64,000 bases of DNA from Bordetella parapertussis. Its GTDB lineage: Bacteria; Pseudomonadota; Gammaproteobacteria; Burkholderiales; SG8-41. The position numbers and the translations under genes were made by a program. The first letter of the stretch is position 1. The number at the start of each line of letters is the position of its first letter. Below the pieces are notes generated by a model, which worked only from the letters and a program-made list of their open reading frames with translations, was not told the DNA's origin and ran no database searches. Shown here piece by piece: positions 19,336 through 29,121 of this stretch. The stretch lies in contig CAMCYP010000004.1 of assembly GCA_945885345.1 (NCBI GenBank), forward strand, positions 62,001 through 126,000, written 5' to 3'.

Positions 19336-19537
19336 GATCACATCTCCTATTGTTGGCGCCTGAATCCGAATGGATACAATACGCATCAATCACGGCGCTT
19401 TCTGCGCCCCATTCAATTACCGATATTCAGAAAGCAGTCCGGACTCTGAAAATTTAACGCTCGTTGACATCGCTGTTGGCAAGACTGGCTGCAGCGTCGC
19501 GGCGATTTGCGCAGCGGCGCTGCAGCCTCCATCAGCA

Positions 19538-20974
19538 TCAGCCCAGATCCAGCGGCACAAACAGGCGCATATCGTCCCGCTTCACCAGCAAAGCCACGGT
19601 TTTCCCGGATTTGGTCAGCGCGCGCAGATCGCTGACGCTTTTCACCGGCGTGCCGTTGACGGCAAGCACAACATCTCCGGGCTGGATCCCGGCTTTCGCT
19701 GCCGGCCCGCTGACATCCTCAACCAGCAAACCGTCCTGCACCTGCGCCTGTTGCCGCTCTTCCGGACTCAGCGGCCGCACCGCAAGACCGAGCTTGCCGC
19801 CGTTTTCCTTGGCCGTCCCGGTGGCGTCAGCCACAGCGGCGGCCTTCGCCTCACCCAGTGCAATCTTGATGTCCTGCTGCGCACCTTTGCGCCAGACACC
19901 GAAGGTCGCCTTGGTGCCGGGAGGCAATTCGGCAACGTGGCCTGACAGATCGATCGACCGCGAGATCTCCTGTCCATTGATGCTCAGGATCACGTCACCG
20001 GGCTGGATCCCGGCCTTGGCCGCCGGACTTTCCGGTTCCACTGAACTGACCAGCGCACCGCCGGCCTGTTTCAGCCCGAATGACTGCGCCAGCGACTGGT
20101 TGACTTCCTGGATGGTCACGCCAAGGCGGCCGCGACTGACCTTGCCATGCGCTACCAGCTGATCCTTGACCTTCACCACCATGTCGATGGGAATCGCAAA
20201 TGACAGGCCCTGATAACCGCCGGTGCTGCTGTAGATCTGCGAATTGATGCCGATCACCTCACCGTTCAGATTGAACAGCGGGCCACCCGAATTGCCGGGA
20301 TTGACCGCAACATCGGTCTGGATGAACGGCACATAAGTGCCGTCGGGCAGTGAACGTGATTTCGCACTGACGATGCCCGAAGTCACGGTGTTCTCGAAAC
20401 CGAAGGGCGAGCCGATCGCAACCGCCCATTCACCGACGCGCACCTTGTCGGAGTCCCCCAGCCGTACCGCCGGCAGATCCTTGGCATCGATTTTCAGCAC
20501 CGCGACATCGGTCTGCGGATCCGTGCCCAGCACTTTCGCATTGAACTCGCGGCGATCGGTCAGCTTGACCGTCACCTCGGACGCATTTGCCACCACATGC
20601 GCATTGGTCAGGATCACACCGTCGCTGCTGATGATGAAGCCCGAACCCATGCCGCGGGAAGGTGGCGCCTGCTCCGGTGCCGGCAGCCCGAAATGGCGGA
20701 AGAATTCGAAGAAGGGATCATTGGGATCGAGGTTGCGTGCGCCGCTGTACGCCGTCTTCACGTTCTGTGTGACGCTGATGTTCACAACGGCAGGGCCGTA
20801 ACGTTCGACCAGCGCGGCAAAGTCCGGCAACGCCACCAGTGGCCTTGCCGTTGCTTCCGCCACCACGGCCCGCGCTTCGGCGTGCACCGGCTGGTAGGCG
20901 CGGTAACCGCCAAAACCCAGTGCGAGGAATACCGCTGTTGCAATCAACGATTTGTTCAGCAATGACTGTTTCAT
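19538..20974 (-). CDS. degP: Do/DegP-family periplasmic serine endopeptidase with two PDZ domains
   Basis: Catalytic H (LTNAHVV), D (TDVAVLKID), S (NPGNSGGPLFN); two PDZ domains. Confidence 0.93.
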   Translation of the reverse strand: MKQSLLNKSLIATAVFLALGFGGYRAYQPVHAEARAVVAEATARPLVALPDFAALVERYGPAVVNISVTQNVKTAYSGARNLDPNDPFFEFFRHFGLPAPEQAPPSRGMGSGFIISSDGVILTNAHVVANASEVTVKLTDRREFNAKVLGTDPQTDVAVLKIDAKDLPAVRLGDSDKVRVGEWAVAIGSPFGFENTVTSGIVSAKSRSLPDGTYVPFIQTDVAVNPGNSGGPLFNLNGEVIGINSQIYSSTGGYQGLSFAIPIDMVVKVKDQLVAHGKVSRGRLGVTIQEVNQSLAQSFGLKQAGGALVSSVEPESPAAKAGIQPGDVILSINGQEISRSIDLSGHVAELPPGTKATFGVWRKGAQQDIKIALGEAKAAAVADATGTAKENGGKLGLAVRPLSPEERQQAQVQDGLLVEDVSGPAAKAGIQPGDVVLAVNGTPVKSVSDLRALTKSGKTVALLVKRDDMRLFVPLDLG

Positions 20975-21045
20975 GAGGGTCTCCGTAATGTTGACCGGGG
21001 GATGCACTCGCACCCCGCCTGTGGAAACCATGCTGAACCTGCAGA

Positions 21046-21062
21046 CTTAAATCAAACTTAAG
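21046..21062. promoter_or_regulatory. CTTAA-N6-CTTAA direct repeat (PmrA/QseB-type response-regulator box) upstream of degP
   Basis: cttaaatcaaacttaag, 11-bp spacing; same box as at 23091. Confidence 0.6.
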
Positions 21063-21085
21063 GCCGGAGAAGCCGGAGAACGCCT

Positions 21086-22384
21086 TTAATGCGCCGGAAA
21101 CCGCACCCGCACGGCCAGTCCGCGGCCGCCGGGAGCATCCTCCAGCGTGATCCGGGCGCGATGGCGTCCGACAATATTGCTGACGATGGCGAGGCCCAGC
21201 CCGCTGCCGGGAACCTCCGTTCCGGGCCGACGGTAAAAACGGTCGAAAACGCGTTCGCGTTCCGCCACGGGAATGCCGGGGCCGTCATCAATGACTTCCA
21301 GCACAACGCCCTCCGCGCCCGACAGCACGTTGACATCGACGTGACCGGATGCGTAATGCACTGCGTTATCCACCAGATTCGCCAGCATCACGCGCAGGCC
21401 CTCGGCATCCGCGGTGATCATCACAACGGTGGCGCCGCCGACGCCGAGATCGATATGCCGTGCCTCCGCCAGTGGTGAACGCTCCGCCACGACCAGTCGC
21501 GCCAATACGGCGAGATCCAGCGGCGCCATGGCGCGTTCACCTGCCTCCGGATCCTGGCGCGCCAGCGTCAGCAGTTGCTCGACCATGCGGGTGGCCCGGT
21601 CGAGCCCGCCCATCACCGTCGCAAACGCAGCGTCGCGCTCCGCATCCGAATCTGCGCGCGCCGCCAGCTGGATCTGCAAGCGCAGCGCCGCCAGCGGCGT
21701 GCGCAACTCATGCGCCGCGTCGGCGACAAAATCGCGCTGCAGGGCGAGCGCCCGACCGAGGCGATCCAGCAATTCGTTGAGGGCGCCGACCAGCGGCCTG
21801 ACTTCGTCCGGCAGGCCGCCGGCCGGCAAGGGTTCGAGTGCCGTTGCGCTGCGTTTTCCGACGGCGCGCGCCACCGTTTCGAGAGGACGCAGTTCCCGCC
21901 CCACCGCAACCCAGACCAGCAGCCCCAGCAGCGGCAGCAGCACCAGAAAAGGACTCAGCGTGCGCAGCGCCGAATCCGCGGCGAGCCGATTGCGAATATG
22001 CATCGGCTGCGCCACCTGGATCGTCGTGCCGCGCTCCTGTATCGAAAACGCCCGCCACGCGCCGCTGCGGGTTTCGACATTGTCATAACCGAGACGCGCG
22101 CGGTTGGGCAGCACCGCGTCAGGCTGCGAGAAATACAACCGCACGCCGTCGCGATTCCAGATCTGGATCGCAAAATCGAATTTCGTCGCGAATTCCTCCG
22201 GACTCGCGATCGCAGCACCAAAGCTGCCATCGCGCAGCGACAGCGCCATTTGCCGCAAGTTATAGTCGAAAATATCGTCGAGTTCAGCACGTGCCTGGCG
22301 GTAAACGCCCCAGGCCGCGATCAGGCCGGCCACCAGCACGGCGGCCAGCAGCCAGGCCAGCAACTTGTGACGGATCGAAGTCAT
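21086..22384 (-). CDS. two-component sensor histidine kinase (QseC/PmrB-like)
   Basis: DAAHELRTPLAALRLQIQLA (H box), GPGIPVAERERVFDRFYR. Confidence 0.93.
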   Translation of the reverse strand: MTSIRHKLLAWLLAAVLVAGLIAAWGVYRQARAELDDIFDYNLRQMALSLRDGSFGAAIASPEEFATKFDFAIQIWNRDGVRLYFSQPDAVLPNRARLGYDNVETRSGAWRAFSIQERGTTIQVAQPMHIRNRLAADSALRTLSPFLVLLPLLGLLVWVAVGRELRPLETVARAVGKRSATALEPLPAGGLPDEVRPLVGALNELLDRLGRALALQRDFVADAAHELRTPLAALRLQIQLAARADSDAERDAAFATVMGGLDRATRMVEQLLTLARQDPEAGERAMAPLDLAVLARLVVAERSPLAEARHIDLGVGGATVVMITADAEGLRVMLANLVDNAVHYASGHVDVNVLSGAEGVVLEVIDDGPGIPVAERERVFDRFYRRPGTEVPGSGLGLAIVSNIVGRHRARITLEDAPGGRGLAVRVRFPAH

Positions 22385-23043
22385 GATTGCGACGCCACCT
22401 TGTAACCGACACCACGCACATTGCGGATGAAATCCGCACCGAGTTTGCGGCGCAGGGAATGGATATGCACTTCCACGGCATTGCTCTCGACTTCCTGCCC
22501 CCATCCGTAGATGCGTTCTTCGAGTTGTGCGCGCGACAGCACCGTGCCGGGACGATCCAGCAAGGCTTCCAGCAGCGCAAATTCGCGCGGCGACAGCAAC
22601 AATGGTTTGCCGTCAAAGCTCGCTTCACGGCTGGCCGGATTCAGCTGCAGTGCGCCATGACGCAACAAGGGATCGCTGCGCCCGCTGTGCCGGCGCAACA
22701 GTGCCCGGATGCGCGCAGCGAGCTCATCCAGATCAAACGGCTTCACCAGATAGTCGTCGGCACCGGCGTCGAGCCCGGCCACCCGGTCACGCACGGCATC
22801 GCGCGCCGTCACGATCAGCACGGGCAGCGTCTTGCCGGCCTTGCGCAGACCCTGCAGCACCGCGAGACCGTCCTTGCGCGGCAACCCGAGGTCGAGCAGC
22901 ATCAGGTCATAAGGGGTTGCACGCCATGCCGCATCCGCAGCCTGGCCGTCACGCACCCAGTCCACGCTGAATCCGTCCTGGCGCAGACCCTTCTGCACGC
23001 TGTCACCGATCATCGGATCATCTTCAACCAGCAGCAGACGCAT
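22381..23043 (-). CDS. OmpR-family response regulator (PmrA/QseB-like)
   Basis: MRLLLVEDDPMIGDSVQKGLRQDG...DLMLLDLGLPRKDG; winged-helix C-terminus; ATGA overlap with kinase. Confidence 0.94.
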   Translation of the reverse strand: MRLLLVEDDPMIGDSVQKGLRQDGFSVDWVRDGQAADAAWRATPYDLMLLDLGLPRKDGLAVLQGLRKAGKTLPVLIVTARDAVRDRVAGLDAGADDYLVKPFDLDELAARIRALLRRHSGRSDPLLRHGALQLNPASREASFDGKPLLLSPREFALLEALLDRPGTVLSRAQLEERIYGWGQEVESNAVEVHIHSLRRKLGADFIRNVRGVGYKVASQS

Positions 23044-23090
23044 CTTTTTCCTCTTCCGGACAAACCGGCCTCCGATTCTGGGGCGGACCA

Positions 23091-23107
23091 CTTAAGGCCG
23101 GCTTAAG
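23091..23107. promoter_or_regulatory. CTTAA-N6-CTTAA direct repeat upstream of the response-regulator gene
   Basis: cttaaggccggcttaag; 11-bp spacing, matching 21046-21062. Confidence 0.6.
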
Positions 23108-23359
23108 AGAATCGCGCATGACTGCGTTTCCAGTCGCGACGATCCCGCCAGGAATTGTCATTCAGGTAGCAGATTTTAGCGCGCCGTTGCTGCGATACTG
23201 CCGTCGGGCTTCACTTTTGCCCCGGGAAGCCGTCAATGATCAGCCTGAAGTACCCGCCGGGACATCCTTGGCATGAAGGAATTCGAAGATTTGTGACGAA
23301 GAAATGCATCTGCCCAATCCACAGGAAAATGACGACAACAGCCGGTTCCGGGGCTCACA

Positions 23360-24133
23360 ATGGTCCGACACGACATTTCTGACTCACGGCTGCTTACGCT
23401 GACTGTGGGCGCGGTGGCCGCGATTGCCGCCTGGTTTTGCGTGCGCCCGCTGCTGTCGGAGGCCTGGCGCGTTCCGGGAAGTCCCGAACTGTATCTGACC
23501 GGCGTCGTCGGCGTGGCACTGCTGCTGGTACCGGTTGCGTTCGCACTCGCGAAACGCGGCGGGCGCAGCACGAATCCGGTGGGCTGGTTCAATGCGCACG
23601 TGGCCTGTTCGCTGGCTGGCATGTTACTCATCGCCGTGCACTCGGGCGGCTTCCTGCGCCGCCCGCCGGCGCTGTTGCTGCTGGCGCTGGTCGCACTAGC
23701 CATTCTGGGCGTATGGGCGCGCGTACGCGGCTCACGGCGCATGGCTGCAACGTTTTCGACCAAAGCCCCCGCGTTCCGCGTGCCGGATTCCGCCACGCGG
23801 GAGAGACTGAAACAGATAATCGCCGAGAAGCGGCGTCTGCTGCAGGCACTCGACCCGCAGGCGGCCGAAAGCACGTTCTCGGCAAACCTGCCGCATTTCA
23901 TGCGCCATCCGCGGCTTGCTCTGGCTTACCGCAAGTTCACGCGCGAGGAAACGATGCTGCTGGGCACGCGACAGGCCGTGTCCGCGGCGCAGGCCTGGTG
24001 GCGACCGCTGCACATGGCGCTCGCGTGGCTGTTCGTGGCCGGAATCGTGATACACGTATTCACGGTATCCTTCTTCGCCGGATACGTCGCGGATGGCGGT
24101 CCGATAACTTGGTGGCATCTCACAGCGTGGTGA
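23360..24133 (+). CDS. multi-TM membrane protein, possible cytochrome b-type subunit
   Basis: Several TM segments with histidines in or next to membrane helices (WFNAHVACSLAGMLLIAVHSGG; PLHMALAWLFVAGIVIHVFTVSFF); 4 bp before a molybdoenzyme. Confidence 0.6.
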   Translation: MVRHDISDSRLLTLTVGAVAAIAAWFCVRPLLSEAWRVPGSPELYLTGVVGVALLLVPVAFALAKRGGRSTNPVGWFNAHVACSLAGMLLIAVHSGGFLRRPPALLLLALVALAILGVWARVRGSRRMAATFSTKAPAFRVPDSATRERLKQIIAEKRRLLQALDPQAAESTFSANLPHFMRHPRLALAYRKFTREETMLLGTRQAVSAAQAWWRPLHMALAWLFVAGIVIHVFTVSFFAGYVADGGPITWWHLTAW

Positions 24134-24137
24134 ATCG

Positions 24138-27128
24138 ATGGGCACAATGAGCGAAAACAATGGCGCCGCGCGCCTCGCCCTGCTGATCGACCTGGAGCGC
24201 TGCACCGGCTGCAAAAGCTGCGAGGCGGCGTGCAAGCAGGAGCACCACCTCGGCCCCGGCGAATACCGCAACAAGGTGGTATGGGCCAGTTCGCTCGAAG
24301 AAGAGGGGCTCGCCTTCCTGACACTGACCTGCCAGCACTGCGAGCGACCGGCGTGCCTGCGCGCCTGCCCGGTCAATCCAAAGGCGATCACCAAGGATGC
24401 GGTGACCGGCATCGTGCGGGTCGACGAATCGCGCTGCACCGGTTGCGGCGAGTGCGTGATGGCCTGCCCCTATAGCGCCATGGGCTACGACCCGAAGGGC
24501 CATCACGCGGTCAAGTGCGACCTGTGCGAAGAACGCCGCGCAGAAGGGGCGGCGACGACGGCGTGCGCGAGTGTATGCCCCACCCAGGCGATACGCTTTG
24601 GCAAACGCACCGAGCTGCTCGCCGAAGCGGCGGCCGAGGGCCGGGCACCGCGCGACCAGGACCACTTCCTGCTCGGACCCGCAACGATTTATCTGGAACG
24701 CCTGCCATCGCAGGATGCCTCCACGACGGCAAAGATCCCTGCACGCGTTCAGCCCCAGGATGCCCGCCGTCCTGTATTCATGGATGCCCGGGCTTCCCAG
24801 GCCGTGGTGATGGAATCGGTACCTGCATTTCCTTACGGCAGCCCGCGCGACGAGGCAACCGCGGACCGGGTGGTGCCGGGCGGCTGCAACATCTGTTTCA
24901 ACTGCTGCAGCGTGAAGTTCCATTTCAAGGGGGACGAGCTTGTCCGCATCACCGGAAATGACGACGACCCACTGCTCAAGGGCCGCGTCTGCGCGAAATC
25001 CCAGTTGACGCTCCAGCTTTATCACAGCGAGCATCGCCTGCGTCATCCTCTAAAACGCGTAGGCGCGCGAGGCGAGAACCGCTTCGAACGCATCTCCTGG
25101 GACCAGGCACTTGACGAAATCGCGGAAAAACTGAAAAAAGTACGCGATGACTACGGGCCGGAAGCGCTTTCCATGTTCATAGGCACGCGCACCGGCACGC
25201 TTGAGGGCCGGGGCTATACCCGGCTCTTCGCCCAGATGTGGGGCACCCCCAACAAGGACGGTACCGATCCCTTCTGCGGTGCGGCCAAAAGCGTCGCCTT
25301 CGAATTGACCCAGGGACGGGTCGGTAGTGGCAACAGCTATACCCCGGACGACATCGGATCGGCCAGCCTATACGTCTACATCGGCGACAACCAGGCGGAA
25401 ACCCGGCCGGTCTATTTCGGCATGGTCAACGATTGGCGCATCCGCAATCGCGCAAAAATGGTAGTAGTCGATCCACGGCTGACGGCGACAGCGTCGAAAG
25501 CGGACCGCTGGCTTGCCATCCGATCCGGAACGGACATGGCGCTAGGACTCGCAATGTGCCAGCACATACTCAGGAACGAACTCCACGATAAACGCTTCTG
25601 CAGCGACTGGATCATCGGCTTCGAACAATGGCGCGATTTCATACTGGAGCGGGGTTATACACCGGAGTGGGCCGAGCCGATCACGGGGATTCCCGCCGCC
25701 GAGACACGCAGGCTCGCCGAGGAAGTCGCCGCCGCCGACGGCTGCGTGATTTTCGCGAGCCGCGGCGTCAACCAGCACACCAACGGCACGCAGACCAACC
25801 GGGTTCTCATGTTCCTCGCGGCCATTACCGGCAACTGGGGACGGCGCGGCGGTGCCTACTTCAACATGACGCACGGCAGCCCAATCCGGGCGAACGCGCC
25901 GCAACACCGCCGCGCCAAGATCAACCGCCAGAAAGTGCGGCGCAGCCCCGCCGGCTGGACCGATGCGATGCTGCACGGCAAGCCGTACCCGCTGCGCGCA
26001 CTCATTGCCTGCAACAATCCGCTCGCGCAGTGGCCGGGGCAGGACAAGGTCCGCGCCGCGTTCGAATCGCTCGACCTGCTGGTTCATATCGAGCTTTTCC
26101 CCAACGAAACATCGGCCTACGCGGACTACGTGTTGCCCGCCGCTACCGGAATCGAGAAAGGCGAGATCGGCCGTTCCAACGACGACCGTCGCATCGTGTG
26201 GATCGACAAAATGATCGAGCCTCCGGGCGAAGCAAAAGCCGACGGCTGGATCTGGATCGAACTGGGCAAACGCCTGGGCTTCGAGGACGTACTGCAGGAG
26301 CGCTACAAGGACTCGCGCGTGTTCTGGGACGAGGCCTGCATCGGAAGCCCGCTCATCCGCGGCTGCACGCAGGAACGGCTGCATTCCGTGCCGTGGCGCT
26401 GGGTACGGCATCCGGTCACCAGCGAAGATGCCCCGGAAATCGAAACCCTGTACCTCGAAGGCACCACCGCACCGGGCGCGCCGCCGGGACATCGTTTCCC
26501 GACCGCCAGCGGCAAGCTAGAGTTCTGGACGGAGGCGATTGAAAGCAAGTTTCAGGTGCTGGGGCTGTCGTCGCTGCCAGAGTTCTATTCCGAGCGCGAG
26601 CAGCTGGTCGACCTGCCCTATCTCGAATTTGAGCACAGCGACTCCGATGCCGGGGTGATTTCCCCGTTTTACGAACCCGCGACCGGCACATCACGGGCAC
26701 GGATTGTCTCGCCCGCAGAAGCGGGGCGCGGGGCGCAGCTGCGGGCGCAGGGATACGACACCCAGCTCCTCACCGGGCGCCCCTCTGCGGCGCACTTCCA
26801 CAGCTGGACGCATTATTTCTGGCAAGCCGAGGAAATGTGGCCGGACCTGTTCTGCCAAATTCATCCAGACAAGGCGGCTGCCCTCGGCATCTCGGACGGC
26901 GCAAAGGTGCACATCGAAACCGATCACGGCGCGATCGACGCCGTGGCCTGGGTGAATACCGGCATTCGTCCGGATGCCGTGTTCGTGCCGATCGGCTGGG
27001 GCGAACGCCAGCCGTACCATCCCTGGCGCTCGGTGAATTTTCTCACCGACAAGACCCAGCGGGATCCGGTATCGGACCAGACCAATCTCAAGTCTCTGCT
27101 ATGCCGGGTGTCCCGCGCCACAACCTGA
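24138..27128 (+). CDS. molybdopterin oxidoreductase (DMSO reductase family) with N-terminally fused 4x[4Fe-4S] ferredoxin (DmsB/NrfC-like) module
   Basis: CTGCKSCEAAC, CQHCERPACLRAC, CTGCGECVMAC, CDLCEE..CASVC, then CNICFNCC..GRVCAKSQ and MoCo-binding regions in one 996-aa ORF. Confidence 0.92.
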   Translation: MGTMSENNGAARLALLIDLERCTGCKSCEAACKQEHHLGPGEYRNKVVWASSLEEEGLAFLTLTCQHCERPACLRACPVNPKAITKDAVTGIVRVDESRCTGCGECVMACPYSAMGYDPKGHHAVKCDLCEERRAEGAATTACASVCPTQAIRFGKRTELLAEAAAEGRAPRDQDHFLLGPATIYLERLPSQDASTTAKIPARVQPQDARRPVFMDARASQAVVMESVPAFPYGSPRDEATADRVVPGGCNICFNCCSVKFHFKGDELVRITGNDDDPLLKGRVCAKSQLTLQLYHSEHRLRHPLKRVGARGENRFERISWDQALDEIAEKLKKVRDDYGPEALSMFIGTRTGTLEGRGYTRLFAQMWGTPNKDGTDPFCGAAKSVAFELTQGRVGSGNSYTPDDIGSASLYVYIGDNQAETRPVYFGMVNDWRIRNRAKMVVVDPRLTATASKADRWLAIRSGTDMALGLAMCQHILRNELHDKRFCSDWIIGFEQWRDFILERGYTPEWAEPITGIPAAETRRLAEEVAAADGCVIFASRGVNQHTNGTQTNRVLMFLAAITGNWGRRGGAYFNMTHGSPIRANAPQHRRAKINRQKVRRSPAGWTDAMLHGKPYPLRALIACNNPLAQWPGQDKVRAAFESLDLLVHIELFPNETSAYADYVLPAATGIEKGEIGRSNDDRRIVWIDKMIEPPGEAKADGWIWIELGKRLGFEDVLQERYKDSRVFWDEACIGSPLIRGCTQERLHSVPWRWVRHPVTSEDAPEIETLYLEGTTAPGAPPGHRFPTASGKLEFWTEAIESKFQVLGLSSLPEFYSEREQLVDLPYLEFEHSDSDAGVISPFYEPATGTSRARIVSPAEAGRGAQLRAQGYDTQLLTGRPSAAHFHSWTHYFWQAEEMWPDLFCQIHPDKAAALGISDGAKVHIETDHGAIDAVAWVNTGIRPDAVFVPIGWGERQPYHPWRSVNFLTDKTQRDPVSDQTNLKSLLCRVSRATT

Positions 27129-27140
27129 GCCGACCATGTC

Positions 27141-27812
27141 TCAACGCGGGCTTGCCGTGAAGCGCGACAGAAGGTCGCGGTCGCAGATGCTGATCCGACG
27201 ATAGCGCATCGATAACGCACCACACTTCGCAAGCCGGCCAAGAATGCGTGTCGCCGTCTGGCGCTGCACGCCGGTGAGATCGGCGATTTCCTGGTGGGTA
27301 AGCCCGATGGGTTGCTCCGAACCGCGACCGGAGTTGTGGTAACGGGCATCGAGATTGACCAACAGCTTCGCAATGCGCGTTTCGGCATCGTCGGCCGCGA
27401 AATACACGAGGCGGTTTGCCAGCATGCCCAGCCGTGACGCCACGATCTGCACCAGCAGCTGGGATACCACGGGACGCGAGCCGAGAAAATCTCGGAAACT
27501 GTTGCTCGACATTTTCGCGATCTCGCACGGCTCGCAGGTTTCGACGCTGACCATGCGCCCCTTGTGGTGCGGCGACTGGATGAGACCGAAAACCTCTCCG
27601 GGAAATCCGAACCACAGAATGACCTCACGACCGTCCGGGGTGAACTTGCAGGTCTTGATGCGCCCGGAAAGCAGAAAATGAACCGTATCGCCCGGGTCGC
27701 TGACGCAGAAAACGAAATTACCCTTGTCCAGCCGGTAACGCGTCGTCTGCGCCATCAGCTCTGCCCGTGTTTCTTCGTCGAGCCTGCCAAGGAAATCGGT
27801 CGTTGCTACCAT
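27141..27812 (-). CDS. Crp/Fnr-family transcriptional regulator
   Basis: Cyclic-nucleotide-binding-like domain; HTH LTHQEIADLTGVQRQTATRILGRL. Confidence 0.9.
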   Translation of the reverse strand: MVATTDFLGRLDEETRAELMAQTTRYRLDKGNFVFCVSDPGDTVHFLLSGRIKTCKFTPDGREVILWFGFPGEVFGLIQSPHHKGRMVSVETCEPCEIAKMSSNSFRDFLGSRPVVSQLLVQIVASRLGMLANRLVYFAADDAETRIAKLLVNLDARYHNSGRGSEQPIGLTHQEIADLTGVQRQTATRILGRLAKCGALSMRYRRISICDRDLLSRFTASPR

Positions 27813-27967
27813 ATTCCTCCTCCACACATCGACGAGTCGCCCGACAACCGGGGAATCTCTTTTCGTCGATTGTAATCCAGGCGACAGATTCCGCAGGCGG
27901 CGATGGCGAAAATACCTGCATCGTGTCCGGCACCACCGGGCCCTGCCACCGAGGAGACCAACGCACC

Positions 27968-29110
27968 ATGACAGCCCTATCCGTCCCGCGCGGCCTGGAC
28001 GGCGTCGTCGTCGACGAGACCGCGATTTGCCTGGCCGACAAGCAGACCGACCGCCTCTACTACCGCGGCTACGCGATCGAGGAACTGGCTACGCAGGCTA
28101 ACTATGAAGAAGTGTTTTACCTCGTGACTACCGGAGAACTCCCGGACAAACAACGGCTTGCAGCTCAGCGTGAAATGCTGCAGCGGGCCAGGGCACTGCC
28201 GGCGGCACTCGCGGAAATGCTCGAACGGATACCTCGGGACTGCCATCCGATGGACGTGCTGCGAACCGGTTGTTCCATGCTCGGCAACCTCGAGCCGGAG
28301 ACCAAGGACAACGACTTGGCTGCCGTCGGCGTCCGGCTCTCTGCCTGCCTGCCCTCCATGCTGTTCTACTGGCACCATTTTCACGCCTCTGGCAAACGCA
28401 TCGACACCGACACCGGGGAGTCCGGCCTCGCAGCACACATCCTGCACCTGCTGCACGGGCGGTCACCGCCAGAGCTGGAACGCCGGGCGATGGAGGCCAA
28501 CCTGGTCGTCTACGCCGAACACGACTTCAACGCCTCAACCTTCGCCGCCCGCGTAGCTTCCTCGACGCTAACGGACGCGCACTCCGCCTTCGTCGCCGCC
28601 ATCGGCACGTTGCGCGGGGCACTGCATGGCAGCGCCAACGCCGCAGTGCTGCGCTTCCTGGAGAAGTTCGAGTCGCCCGACTCCGCCGAGAAGGCGGTGC
28701 TGGAAATGCTGAACCAGAAAAAACGTGTACCTGGATTCGGACAGCGCGCCTACTCGAAATCAGATCCGCGAAACGCGATCAATCGCGAATGGGCGAAAAA
28801 GCTCGCGGCCGACAAAGGCAGCAGTAGTCTCTTCGACATCGCCGAACGGATCGAAAGCGCGCTGCTGCGTGAACGCGGCATGTTCGCCAACCTCGACTAC
28901 TACACCGCGCTTATTTACAAAGATTGCGGTCTACCGGTCGCGCTGTTTCCCCCCATGTTCCTGCTCGCGCGTGTGTGCGGTCTCGTTGCCCACATCGCAG
29001 AGCAGCGCGCGAACAACCGGATCATCCATCCGAGTTCGCACTACACGGGGCCGGCTCCGCGGCCGTTCGTCCCGCTGGCGGCGCGCGCAGCCGCGGCCCA
29101 AGGCTCCTGA
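27968..29110 (+). CDS. citrate synthase / 2-methylcitrate synthase family protein (divergent active site)
   Basis: YYRGYAIEELA, EHDFNASTFAARV, GALHGSANAAV, VPGFGQRAYSKSDPR, LDYYTALIY, IIHPSSHYTGP. Confidence 0.88.
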   Translation: MTALSVPRGLDGVVVDETAICLADKQTDRLYYRGYAIEELATQANYEEVFYLVTTGELPDKQRLAAQREMLQRARALPAALAEMLERIPRDCHPMDVLRTGCSMLGNLEPETKDNDLAAVGVRLSACLPSMLFYWHHFHASGKRIDTDTGESGLAAHILHLLHGRSPPELERRAMEANLVVYAEHDFNASTFAARVASSTLTDAHSAFVAAIGTLRGALHGSANAAVLRFLEKFESPDSAEKAVLEMLNQKKRVPGFGQRAYSKSDPRNAINREWAKKLAADKGSSSLFDIAERIESALLRERGMFANLDYYTALIYKDCGLPVALFPPMFLLARVCGLVAHIAEQRANNRIIHPSSHYTGPAPRPFVPLAARAAAAQGS

Positions 29111-29121
29111 GGGGGAACGGG

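Noticed and set aside
20448-20462. GGAGTCCCCCAGCC as another palindrome copy in degP
   Set aside because: No inverted GGGG arm and it fits normal DegP coding sequence.
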